Below, piece after piece: positions 40,503 through 52,215 of a stretch of 59,399 nt of DNA. The translations under genes and the position numbers were made by a program. Every line of letters starts with the position of its first letter. The stretch's first letter is position 1. The stretch is from Chromera velia (taxonomy: Eukaryota > Sar > Chromeraceae): NCBI GenBank assembly GCA_018398765.1, contig JAHBMJ010005931.1, positions 1,382-60,780 on the forward strand, given 5' to 3'. The notes under the pieces are model-generated. The model saw only the letters and a list, made by a program, of their open reading frames with translations, made no database searches and was not told the origin of the DNA.

Positions 40503-43500
40503 ATGACCCCTCCCCATCCGAGAGACCGGCGTGGAGTTCGTCGGCACAGCGTTGACCTGATATGGAGGCCAGACAGAGAGTACTGGGCACTTCGAGGTCG
40601 GAAGAGGGGTCGCTCCCTTCCGCCTGTGCCTGTGTCTTTCTACTTTGATTCCCAGGGCAACCGTGTTCACTTCATGGGGCATGATTCTGAGACCTTCGAC
40701 CCTCTACCGCATGGTCGAAGCGTTTTTCTGCACCACCTGCAGAATGTGGGATCACTGCCCCACCGCCCCGTCGCCGAAGGAGGCTGCCGGTCAGTTCTGG
40801 GCTGGTGGGAGAGCATAGAATGGGGCGCAGAGCGTGCTCTTCGCATGTCTCGTTTGTTTGTGCGCCCCTTCGACAGGCACGCATGGATGTCTCTGTTTGT
40901 TCAGCAGTCTGAGCTCTGATTTCGTATGTATTTGAACCTGTTCGGTTTGTCTGCAGGCAGAAGAAGTGTTACTGGGCTTTCAGCAAACGAGGCTGCCGCA
41001 ACGGTTTCTCCTGCGAGAACTGCCACTACTGTCCGCCTCTACCAGTGACGTTCGAGAAGCGAGCAGCACGGAACAGAGCCAGGAACCGTATACGGAAGTT
41101 GAATCGTCGGCTTGCCCGGGTTCGTTGGTTGATTGAAATGACGCAGGATGGTGTGCCCGGAATGGGGGAAGGAGAGGAGGAAGGTTACGATCACCTTCTT
41201 GGGGAGGAAGACGATGACGAGCAGAGTGACGGTGAGGATGATCAGATGTTCAGCTTTCATCATCACCACCGTCACCATCACCATCCGATGTCCTCAAAGA
41301 CGGCAGGGCTCTACGACCCCTCACCAAGAAGTCCTCTGAAGGAAAAACAGCCACCGGCAGAAGGACCTAAAAACCCAAAAAACCAGCAGAAGCCAACTAC
41401 TGATGTGGAGAAACTCAACAAGAGGCCAAAGCGTCCCCAGGGTCCTCCCCCCCTTCCTTCAGCTGGTAACAGCGGGCAGATTCCAAAAGACGCGGGGAGA
41501 TCTTCCCCCAACCCTGCTGCACCTTTGCACACACACCATCCTCACGCGTTGCATCCCACCGAGCCCCCACCGAATCGCCCGATCCCCGGCACTTCGCCCC
41601 CCAGTCGATTCCCCCCCCAGTCTGAAGTTCCTCCTTCAGCACTTCCACCTCCAACCAACGCCGATCCCTTTCCACCTTCCCACATACCCAGTCTCTCCTC
41701 ACATCACCATCCTGCCCTTGCGCATCCGGCAGCAGGCCACGAGGCCCAAGAAGGGCACTATCCTTTGGTGGGGGACACAGAGAGGGGGGCGGTGAGTTGG
41801 GAGTTTGGGCGCCCGGCGGCCCAAGAAGACGCCGGCCTACCGGGGTACCTGCCCTCCTTCCCGCCCCATGCTGCCCCTCCGCACACACACGCACCTGTGC
41901 CCACGGGTGCGCCCGCAATTTCTCCAGGTGCCTCGTCGCCTCCCGTGACTCTCACAGTCCCGGGAGGGAGGTATGAGGAGGGCAGCGGGTGGCATGCGGC
42001 TGCCGCAGGACCTGGAGAACGGCCCTGGGAACCTGCTGATGCAGTTGGAGCACATTCTCAGCATCATGTCGACCCTTTGGGCAGGCAGTGGGGGGGTCAG
42101 GGCCAGGCAGGGGAAGCGCGGGGGGAGCGTGGAAGGCCCTGGGAAAGGGGAAGGGAACCGTTTGGGGACCCTCTCGGTCGGCCCTCTTCTTCCTCTGCCA
42201 GCACAGCGGCGGCAGCACCAGCAGGAAGCCGCATAGATCCTCGCACCGGTCGTGTCCATCCATCCTCTGCGATGGGTCGGCAGTATCCCCCACTTCCGCA
42301 CGGTGTATCTGACCCTCCAGCAGCAGCACCCGCCGGCGTTGGTCAGTATCCTCCGTTGCCTCACGGTTCTTCCGACTCTGCTGCTGGGATGCATCTAGGG
42401 AGGCCTAGGGAGTGGGAAGAGAGCACGAGACGGATCTACGGATCCCCTGGGGAGGCTCCAACGGGTTCCAGAGAGAGGCAGCCGTCTACTGATTCCTGGT
42501 CTGCTTACTTCGAGACTCTACAGCAGCAACAGCAGCTTCAAAATCAGGAACTCGAGGAAAGGGACTCAGACATGCCGAAGCCCCCGCATGCCTCTAGCTG
42601 GCCCCAGTCGCATTGGTCCCAACCGCACCCTTCTTCTTCCTCCTACAGCATCCAGCACCTCCGCCCGCCCCAATCAGGCCCTGACGCAGCACCTTCCTCG
42701 GCCTCCGCTTCAGGGGGATATCCCATGATTCCTCATACACGCCACAGCCACAGAGACAGAAAAGGATCCCACCATCCTCACCATGATCACCAACCCCCCC
42801 ATCCAGACAGATACCATCACCACCCCCACCTCAGCAGGGGCACCCACAGCCACCCAAACTACCCCCAGGCTCAGCCTCAGGCACACAGACCGCCTCCCGA
42901 GCAGGAACCGAGCGAGCACTTCCCCGGCCACCGGAGAGATCCGCGTTCTCTTGTCGTCAGGGGAGTCCCTGCTCCATCGTCAGTTTTTCCCTAACTTCGT
43001 CCACACACACACACACACACACAAACAGGAAGACAGATGGTAACAGAAAAGACGTGAGGAAATTCAGGAACCGGCACTATGCTTTCTGTGTGAGATTTGC
43101 AAGTTCAAGCGCGATCTGACGATCGATCGATCAATCTTTTTTGCTTTCCGAGTCCAACTCTTTCAGTCTCTTCTTCTCCGTCCCTTTTTTTCTGCCTGCC
43201 TTCAGCGGGATTTCTGGGGGAAGAGCGGAAGGCCCGACTTTTTTCCACCGTTTTCCCCCCCCGGCATCTTAGTTGTTGATTTATGGGAGCGTCGTCGCGT
43301 TTTCTTTTTTTCCCCTTTCCTTTTCTGTTCACAGTGCACCTTTTCATCCCTCCATCCTTACTTCAGTCTTTCCTTCCTTCCTTCTTTCCTTGCAGGTGGG
43401 CGGTTCCGGATCCCCACTCCGATAGGGTACCACAGAGTGACCTGGCGCTTTATCACCAGCATCACCACCAGCGGCATGCTCATCCAGGGCCCTTCCCTGA

Positions 43501-44185
43501 AGTGGGAGGCGCCGACGCGAACGGCAGAGCCCCAGACTCGGGTCCGCCCCCTGAGTACATTCGCCCCGCCGCCCCCCTCTCTGTGCAGCCACAAGGGTTT
43601 CCCCCCCCTCCCGCCCCATCGGCCTCCACTCACCCTCACGGTAGCAGTAGGGGTAAAGCGCAAGGGTGGCCAGCAGATGGGGGGGACGTGTGGGATGCAC
43701 CAGTTGCAGGGGGGAAAGAAATAGGGGGGCAGAGATCTGCGCCTGCGGGGGCCCCCCAAGGGTCCCCCATGCTGCCTCTGCCTGTCGACCCCCCAGTGAC
43801 CTTTCCAGCCTTCCATCAGGCTGCTTCTCCCCCAGTCCAGCAGGAAGGTGGGGGTCTGGCGGGATTGTCTGTCGGTGGGGCCGACGTGCAGTTGCATTCT
43901 TCTCCGGTCCCGGGAGGGGGCCTCGGCCTCCCTTCTTATGGACCCCCGCCAACAGAGCGGCCTCCGGGGTGGTCCCCAACGGGACGAGGCGGGCCGGTCG
44001 CCGTCCCACAGGCACAGATGGTGCCACGGTTCGAGGGGGGGGACAGGCACAGCGTGGGTGTGGGAGGGTTGAGGGAAGAGCTCTCCTACATTCCAGGTGC
44101 GAGTGTGCCGATGGGCACGTACAGCCATGCAACCCCCGATTTTCGGGACGTCCCTCCTCCTTATGTCTCCCGTGACTTTGACTGA
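40503..44185 (+). CDS. CCCH zinc-finger protein with His- and Pro-rich low-complexity body, about 1,065 aa
   Basis: Proposed exons are 40503-40888, 40957-42978 and 43396-44185; they join in frame, and the second intron starts GTCAGT and ends TTGCAG. Exon 2 opens with CYWAFSKRGCRNGFSCENCH, a C-x8-C-x5-C-x3-H finger, followed by a basic region (RAARNRARNRIRKLNRRLAR). Single fingers of this kind occur in many alveolate proteins and usually bind RNA. The rest is disordered: an acidic Asp/Glu stretch, a His cluster near 41258-41290, then long Pro/Ser/His/Gly-rich sequence to the end. The role is probably mRNA binding, but the target is unknown. The first exon is the weakest part: its ATG at 40503 and donor at 40889 (or 40895) were chosen because they keep phase. 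The gene is divergent from the giant gene, whose start codon is 845 bp away. Confidence 0.75.
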
Positions 44186-44246
44186 CTGACTGACTGACTG
44201 ACGAGGGCCTTTCACTGTCTGTCAGTCAGTCAGTCAGTCAGTCAGT
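44178..44246. repeat. Inverted tetranucleotide repeat at the CCCH gene stop codon
   Basis: A run of GACT/CTGA units, an 18-base spacer and then a run of GTCA units; the two arms are complementary over more than 20 bases. The TGA stop (44183-44185) is itself part of the first array. Confidence 0.92.
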
Positions 44247-44878
44247 TGTTCGGTGCATGTGGATGCGTTGCACTGATCTGATGTTTACAGCTTCCTTGGC
44301 AGTGCACGTGTGTGGCGGGAATGGAAAGAATACCGGGGGGGAGTCAGCTCGTCAGAGAGAGGTGGACAAAGAAGATTTCTCTCTGTGGGAAGGTTTCGAC
44401 TGTCCAGCTTGACTCGATCTGTTCACTTGCATTTTTGCCTGCCTGCTTGCTTGCCTGTTTGCTTGCCTTCATACGCACTCATTCACTGCCTGCCTGTCTG
44501 TCCGATAAACTGCTTGCTTCGCCTCGGATGACTGTTTGTGCTCATCTGACTGCTGGCGTGTAGTAGAAGGCGTAACGAGACGAGACGAGGTTCGTAGGGG
44601 TTCTTTCTTTCGTTTGCATTCCTCCTACCCGTTTCCGTCTGCATCTGTTTTTCTCTCTCTTTCTTCTGTGCTGCGGTCTATCCGAGTCCTCAGCCGCTCA
44701 CAGGAAATCGTTGAATTTTTTGGACGAAAACAAAGAGCCAAGGGAACGTACAAGAAGCAAGAGTCCTGCAACAATCTGAGAGTCCGATCAAAAAAAGAAC
44801 GAGGGAAGAAACGGATGGGAACGTGTCCTTAAACAAAAAGGAGCGAGGGGACTAAGAAGATTTGGGCGTCTCCTACAG
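44186..44878. other. Probable 3' untranslated region of the CCCH gene
   Basis: It follows the stop codon and starts with the inverted CTGA/GTCA repeat. Then come TGCC/TTGC-type short runs and no convincing coding exon. The GTCA run at 44221 looks like the 5' splice sites of this genome, so an intron in the 3' untranslated region is possible. Confidence 0.4.
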
Positions 44879-46513
44879 GAAATGAACAAGGGAAGGTTTG
44901 AATGTGTCCTGAAGAGAAGAGAAGAGAAGCTTTACCGAGTTGATCAAAACCGTCGTCGATCGAAAGCTTTTGCAAGCTCTCGAGATCGATTTTGATTTCT
45001 TCGACCTGCCGACCGACTGCAAGCAATGCGTGTGGAATGATCCTCTGTCTACATGATATCTGTCATTTTGTGCTTGCGTGGTTGGCTCTCTGTACGTGCG
45101 TGTGTGTCGCTCTCTGAGCGTGTGTGCGTGTGTGTGTCTGTCTGTATGTGTCTGCGTGCTTGCTTGTGCAAGTTGGAGGGGAGTACGAGGAGAGTCTACA
45201 GAGGTAAGGTGAGAGAAGTGAAGAAAGGAAAAGGCTGATTGGTGATTGTTGAAGAGAACGAAGAAGAAGAATATTCAGTCTGACATTCTGATCGTCGATC
45301 TACTTCCTTCCGGTCGTCCTTCTCTTTTCGTTCATTCATTTTCTGACTTGATGTCTCTTTTCTCTAAGTTCATCCATGCACTCCATGCATGATTGATGCC
45401 TGCATGACCGACCATTTATGCACGTTTCCTCCCTCCTTTTCCCCCTCTCTTCTCTTGTTGCGTCTCTTGATCCTTCTTCTGGCTCCCTCCCCGTCTCTGT
45501 CTGTCTGTTGCTGTTTTCGAAAGCTTAAGGCGTTGGTTAATGCTGATTCATCCGTGTTCCTCCTTGCGTTCCATGGTTGCTGGCATTCATTCAGACCGCC
45601 AGCTGTCTGTGACTGGATTTTTTGAGCATGGTGAGTGCGTGTTCGCATGCTTGCTTGCTTGCTTGCTTGTATGTGCCGAGGGAGGCGGTGGGAGAACAGC
45701 GAGATTGGTAGAGAAAAAAAAGCAAAGAAAGCAAAAGAGGAGAAGGAAGGGCAATCTGAGAGAGGATGGAGAGAGGGAGGAAAGGAAGGGAAAGGGATAG
45801 ACAAGCCGCTGTCGCCAGCAGTTTGCTCGCCAACCAGCGTGGGTTTGTTGGTGGGTTGGGAAGGAAACGGAAGGGGAAGGAAGGAAGGAAATTTTAGCGG
45901 ATGGACAAATGAATGAGGTGTTGTTTACTACTTTGTTCATTTGTTCTTTCCGTAGGCGAACCAGACAGATACTGAGGAGGAAACTGCTGCGAGATGCGGA
46001 GGCATGTGGAGAGACCATGTTGATGGATTGAAACAAACAATGAAGGGAGGGAGGGAGGGAGAGAGGGACTGTTTCACAGAGGCAACAGACACTTCATTCA
46101 TTCATGGCTACCATCAAGACAATCAAGTCAATATCCAGGACGACGAGAGGGAAACAAGAAACCGACTCTAGAGGGGGAAAGGAAGGAAAGAGAGGTAGGT
46201 AGACCAAAAAAAGAAGACGAGTTGGTGCCTGGCCACTTCCTTCTGACTGAATTCTTTCGAAGGTGAAGCATTCGGCAAAAAGACCTCAAATGACCGACTG
46301 ACCTTCGTAAAGCATTCAACAGCCGAAAAAGGTGTCGAGGGAGGGGGGAGAGAGGGGGCATCTTCAGAATCAGACAGACCGACCGACTCTTCATTGAAGC
46401 CCTCCCGCCCTACTGATTGACTTCCGACAGCTCGTGTGATCGAATTGTCCCGGTTCTCTTAATCTCTGTTCTCTCCTACGTGAACTTGTTCCAATCGCTG
46501 ATAGTACTTGAAG

Positions 46514-46559
<46 letters not shown>

Positions 46560-49500
46560 TTCTTTGCGCGTCCATGAAGGCAAGCAAGAGAGGAAAGGTC
46601 CGTGCCTGCATGCTTGATTGATTGCTCGATCGATCGTTTTCTGGAGGCTGTGCAAAAGTCAACATTCAGTCTGTGCTGCACTCGCCATCCTCTTTATCTT
46701 TTCTGTGTGTGGTCCTGTTGAACGAACTTCATTTACACTGACCCTGCAAAGCGGCCTGTACACCTTTGTCCGTGCGTGAGTGTGTCTCAGTACGCTCGTT
46801 TTTCGACTGTCCGCCGGCGTGTGTCTCCGTCTTCATGCCGATTGGCTGTCATCATTGCTTTAATGCAGAGCGTCTGTCCAACTGTCTGTTTGAGAAAAAG
46901 GGAAAGAAAAGACGATGTAGTCTGTCTGTCTTTTTTCGTTGAGCACTGCGGTCCTCCGATGCGTCGATTGTCTGCAGGTGAGACTGAGAAAACGACAGTG
47001 ATACGAATTTGATACGAGGGAATGGTTGCCTCTGTCCGCTATGCTTTCTTCCTCTTCGTCAAACGTGAGGAAAGGAAGAGAGCAGAAGTCGAGGTGCATT
47101 TTTCCCGAGGCACTAATTATATTTCTTTCATTCCTGTGCCCGGTCCGTCTTTCTGTCTATCTGCCTTCGTGCGGCTGATCGATGGTTCGTCTGTCTGTCT
47201 GTCTGTCTGTCCGTCCGGTTCTTGGAACGAAAGAAAGACAAAGCCGCAGCAAGCGGACAAGAAAGGACGGGTGGAGAGGCGCTTCTCATGCAAGAAAGAA
47301 GCTGCCGATCCGTCCCCTCGTCCCTCTCTCTCTCTGTCTGGTGCGAATCTCTCTTTTGTTTCCGAATTCTTCTGTGCACAGCGTGTTTGGCTGGTCGTCT
47401 GCCACTGATTTGATTTGTTCGTTTGTCTGTCCGTCCGTTCGCACTCCTGCAGGGCCTCCATTAAAAAGTAAAGCTGGCGTTTGTTCACTGGGACGGGCGG
47501 CAAGGAAAATGGAAGGGTGTTTGGGTGTGTCTGTGGTTGTCCTGTCTGTCGGTCGTATCATTTTCTGCATTGTGATGTCGGTGTGGTCAGTCAGTTCAGC
47601 TGTCTGTCTGGTGTGCACGTTCAGGAGATCGTTCTTTGCTGATTCGTTCGGTCTTTCGTTCGTCCGTTCACTGTTTGACGTGCTGACTGACTTGTACACG
47701 CACCAATAAAACGACAAAGGAGAGGACTGTGCCGACGTGTACCTTGCCCGATCCATCCCGAACGGCAGACTGCTGGGTGGTTGGGTGGATGGACAGAGGT
47801 GTTGGAGGGGGAAGAGGTGGAAGAAGAAAAAGACGGGGGCCGAACGGAAGGAAACACTTTCTTCTTTCTGCTTTCCCCTGTCTCTCTTTTCGTACTCAGT
47901 GCCTCGAAGAGAAAAGAGGAGGAAGACAAGGGAGAAGAGAGTATGAAAGGAAGGAAAGGTTCCGGGAGTTATCGAATGAGAGAAGAAACGATGGGCCAAA
48001 GGAGAAGCTCAGCAGAGCTAATGAATGCGTCGGCGATAGCTTGCTCCTTTCGTGCTGTCATTTCTGTATTTTTACTTTCGGCCTCTGTCTCTTTCGACCT
48101 TCTTTTCTTCTTACCTTCTTCGGTGTCTCTCTCTTACTCGGTAGTAGCTCGACCAATAGTGAGACCAACCTCACGTTTGTCTCTCTTCGCTCGGTGCTGA
48201 ACTGAGCAGTCGTCGGAGCGCATTTTTCGTTTGCCGTTTCGAGCAGCAGCAAATACATTCATTCGTGTGTGCACTTCTTTCTTTCTCCCTTTCTCCCTTC
48301 GTTTCCCGTCCTTTCTGTTTGCATCTGTCCATCTTTCTTTCCCTCCTTCCGTCGGTGTAGGCGAATGAGTGAGTGAGTGAGTGAATTGATGCGAAATTAA
48401 GAAAAGCAAAAGCGCAGGCAGACCGGCAGGCAGGGAAACGGAAACACATGCAGGCAGACGAAGACTCACTCCTCTCCTCTGTCCCATCAGGACCAACTCA
48501 CAGATCCAGATGATACATCCACGCATCATATTCTGTTTGGTGGGGAAGTTTTCACTTATGAATAAGTCATTCAACGTTGCAGATTGCTGGCTGGAAAACA
48601 AGTCGGTTTCAAGCACAGAAGAAGAAAGAGCTGTGCTACTAGCACTGACTTGTTTCTTTTTTTGCGTCTTCTTTTCGTTCGTGTTTTCTTTCTCTTTTGG
48701 AAAATGATGACATGAAAGGTGTGTTGCCGTGAATGTAGCTCAAACTTTATGCAGTGGCTGCCTATCTGTCTGCCTGAATATTTGCAAATAAGCTCCACGT
48801 CGTCACTGGCCGACCGTCGAAAGACAGATGGACCAAACTGTCGATCGGTTGGTTGGTTGACGCATGGGTCAGCGGGTGGGTGGGTGGGTGAGGGGAAGAC
48901 AATAACTGCAGGTTAGTTGGCTAATTGATGCACGTCTGTCTGTCTGCTTCGATGACTAATTGAGTCAATGGAATGCATGTCCTCGGGTGGGTTCCGAAGG
49001 TGAGAAAGGAAAAGCCGGGCTGATACACGCAATAAGACTGGAGCAAGAAAATGCTGTCAAAGCAAGGTACAGACAGGCGACAGAGGCGGTGGAAGACCCA
49101 GATTGACTGAACATCTTTTGCCGTCTCATCCCTGTCCATCAGCTGTTGGTTTCTCGTCAACAAGTCCTTGCACATCCAGTCAGCCTGTCAGTCAGGCCCG
49201 TTGTCTTTCCTTTCTTTCTCATCTTTCTGCTACCCCTGCCTGTATATCGGCCTTTTTGATTGTTTTCCTCTTCTCATTCGGCTGTCCCGCCGGTGAAGGA
49301 AGACTTGAAGAGACTCTCTCTCTGTCTTCTTGCTGCTTCGTAGTAAGACCTCCTTCCTTCCTCCTCCTCTCTCCAAGTTAAGGCATGCTGACAAGCCTCT
49401 TCTAAGTCTGTGCGTGTCCCTTTACTTGTTCCCAATCGGACGTTCCATTTTGTCTTTTTCATTCGTTCAACCAGTCTCACTTCAAGCCTGTTTTCTTGTA

Positions 49501-51130
49501 CGTGCACCCTCCCTTCATGATGTATCGATCAATGCTTCGTGCATTCTGTCTGTTTGACTCCCTCTCTCCTCCCCTCTCGCACGCCTCTACAGATGCTTCC
49601 TCTCGTCTATTTGAGAGGCAGAAGGAAAAGAAAGGGAACGACATCCCGCAGTAGTCTTTTTCCTGCCTCAATGCCTGCTTGCTTGCGTGCATGCAGGGGG
49701 ATTGAAAGCTGTTTGCCCCCCTTTGTCGACTTGCCAATTCTGTGCTTCTTGATCCTCTCTCATTTCGATTGATGGAAATGACCGTTGATGCTTTCATGAA
49801 TGAGTTCTTTCTTTCTGTCTTTTGTTCGTTCTTTTTCTCTCTTTTTCCTTTCTTTTTTTCTTCCCCTCGATCGATCCGCTCTCCCTTCCATCGGCATGCA
49901 GGCCGATGTCGGTTGCCTGCCTGCCTGCCTGCCTTTTTCCCTTCTAATGCTTTCTTCTTCCTTGCCTTTGCCCCTCCTCCCTTCCTGTCACGCTGTCATT
50001 CTGTCTGTCTTCCCCACAGCTCCGAACGAACAGAAGGAGCCCGTGGTGATGGAGACTTTTCTTCTGAAACTTCAAACAGGTCGCTACAGTCAGGAAACCA
50101 GCCAGCCTGTCTGCCTGGTTCTCTGCCTGCCTTCTCCCCCCATGACTCTCTCCCTGAGGACTTCCGAAATGGTGAACGGCGTGGGAGGGAGGTCATGACG
50201 GGGGGCTGATAGAACGGGAGGGCCTGTACGCCGGTCTGATTGAACGGACTGGTGACTGAAAAAAAAGGGAGGCCTCATTCGAGTCTGAAATGAAGGATGA
50301 AGGGAGAGAGGAAATCAGGAGGAAGAGGATTATAAGGTGGTATCTGCATGTTCGTTTCGAGGTGCGCTCGTCTGTCTGAGGCTTGTGCGCTGAGTTGGCC
50401 GGCTGTGCGTGGTGTTCTTGCCAGCACCTGCAGGCAAAGAAAAGCAAGGCGACTGCCGGCAGGTGAGCAGAAGGAGAAAAAGAAAAAACGAGCGAGGTGC
50501 AAAAAGGGAAGGGTGGGAGGTAAGTCAAGCGGCTACCCGGTGCAAGCAAATTGTTGCAATATCTATATTGATGATGATCGTGCAGAAAGAAATCAAATGA
50601 ACGAAGATCCAAACAGCATACGTCGAGAAAGAAATGCTGTGTGACTGTCCGCATCTGCAAGCGGTCGTTAATCAGTTCGTCAAGAATCTTTCAGCCATCG
50701 CAATTTCTTTTTCTCTGGACAGAACATCGGAATTTAGACGGCAAAAGAGGTAAAGGCTTTTCATTGCCCTTTTCTCATCTTCCCTTCTTCCCTCTTACCC
50801 TTTTTCCCCTCTTGTCCCCTCGCTGCCACCATGTCCCTGACGTGGTTAGCAGGTAGTCCTTTCTTTCTTTCTCTCTTTTTTTTCTTCATGTATCACAGAG
50901 AAATCGACCATGTTGAGAAAAGAACCGGGGAGGAGTTATCCGATCGAAAGATTGTCACTGAAGGCCATCCCGGGTCCTTTTCACCGTATGCGTGTATGCT
51001 GATGCATGTTGTGTGTTTGCATACCAATAAAATATCCACGAAAGCGGCCAATAAATGCAGGAAGGACTGCAAATTGAGGTTGGATGGATTAAGTGCATGC
51101 ATCGATCGACCAACCATGCAGATGAGATGA
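44879..51130 (+). CDS. Possible spliced gene or transcript with small exons; end best supported
   Basis: The strongest pair is 50617-50749 and 50899-51130. The first reads CDCPHLQAVVNQFVKNLSAI and ends AG|GTAAAG. The second follows a long pyrimidine tract and CACAG, continues in frame and stops at 51130. Further plus-strand candidates have good acceptors: 44879 onward (EMNKGRFECVLKRREEKLY), about 45956 onward (ANQTDTEEETAARCGGMWRD), 48491-48651 (NKSFNVADCWLENKSVSST) and 50020-50079. Some of these are also open and protein-like on the minus strand (for example about 49083-49185 and 48471-48592), so strand and gene number are not settled. No domain is recognised. This could be one gene, two overlapping genes or a non-coding transcript. 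Confidence 0.33.
46518..46566. repeat. CT dinucleotide repeat
   Basis: About 48 bp of CT repeat within the unresolved 44-51 kb region. Open frames across it are artefacts. Confidence 0.95.
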
Positions 51131-52082
51131 ATGTTTGATTGATCGATCGATCGAGACGAGTCACGTCAAAGTTTTTAATCAAAAAGAGCAAAGGATTGAA
51201 GCGACAAGCTGACAAAGCGATTTGTTCTGTGCGCGCACTCACATAACCAAGTCGGATATGAGCAGAACGAAGAGCTAAACGAAGAGAGCATGAGAGTTTA
51301 AGGTATCCTTGTTTGAAACTATTGACGTTGTCTTAACATGCAAAGCTTTGGATACGTTGGTTCTAAACTTTAACTGCCTCAATTTAATTCAATTCAAACA
51401 TTCTCTCCAATCATAATAATATATGATTGATTGATTGATTGATATGTTCCGCCATATGCATCAACAAATTTCTTAGTTAACGGCCAATTTTTCTGCATTT
51501 GTTTTTATGCAAAGTTAACAGTAATTAACAGCTATCTAGCTAGCTATCTAGATAGTTGCACACTTAGCCTAGCACTTAGTTGTACATGCAAATTTTGTAT
51601 TACAAAATGGTATAAACTATATATAGTATAATCCGAGTCTGAAAACCGTTTGGTCATGTTCAGTCAGACTAGATTTATTATAAAATACTAGCATTACTCT
51701 TCCGAATTAAGTTCCGACCTAACTTTGGATTGTATCATTCGTAAAGCGACGCCAGCTACTAATCACAATAGTAGCAGCAGAATAGGTGACTAGATAGCTA
51801 GCTAGATAGGTTAGTGAGTAGGTGAGTGATTACAGGTATGCAATGGACTAGGCAAAGGATCGAGTGAAATCTGGATTGAAATGAATCTTAACAATGAATG
51901 AATGGGGGGGCGGAAGCCTAGGCGGAAGCTAAGGTGGAAGAAAGGAGGGAACGCGGGAGTGCGTCCTACTACGTCACACTGCATTGGCTAGATGTGTTGG
52001 TAGCCCGACGACGGTAGGTGGGTTAGACACACACACACGTACAGTGTCACACATATGTACAGTGTTACACATACACAGGCAT

Positions 52083-52113
<31 letters not shown>

Positions 52114-52215
52114 GAGAGAGAGACACACACAGACCTAGGCGTGGAACATGATAAATAAAATAAAAAACTAATAAATAAAATATATTTAAAATGACCATAA
52201 ATAATATTTTGATGG
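51131..52215. other. AT-rich intergenic island ahead of the truncated LINE
   Basis: No open frame. Short palindromic runs of TAGCTAGC and TAGATAG type occur around 51530-51560 and 51785-51815. An AC repeat lies at 52086-52112. Confidence 0.6.

Noticed and set aside
41415-42394. Long minus-strand open frames within the CCCH gene
   Set aside because: Antisense of GC-rich, Pro-rich coding sequence; no splice or start support.
43344-44215. Minus-strand open frames of 262-285 codons
   Set aside because: Antisense of CCCH exon 3 with the same composition bias.
51530-51815. Short TAGCTAGC-type palindromes as possible transposon ends
   Set aside because: Too short and too AT-biased; no matching pair with target duplications was seen.
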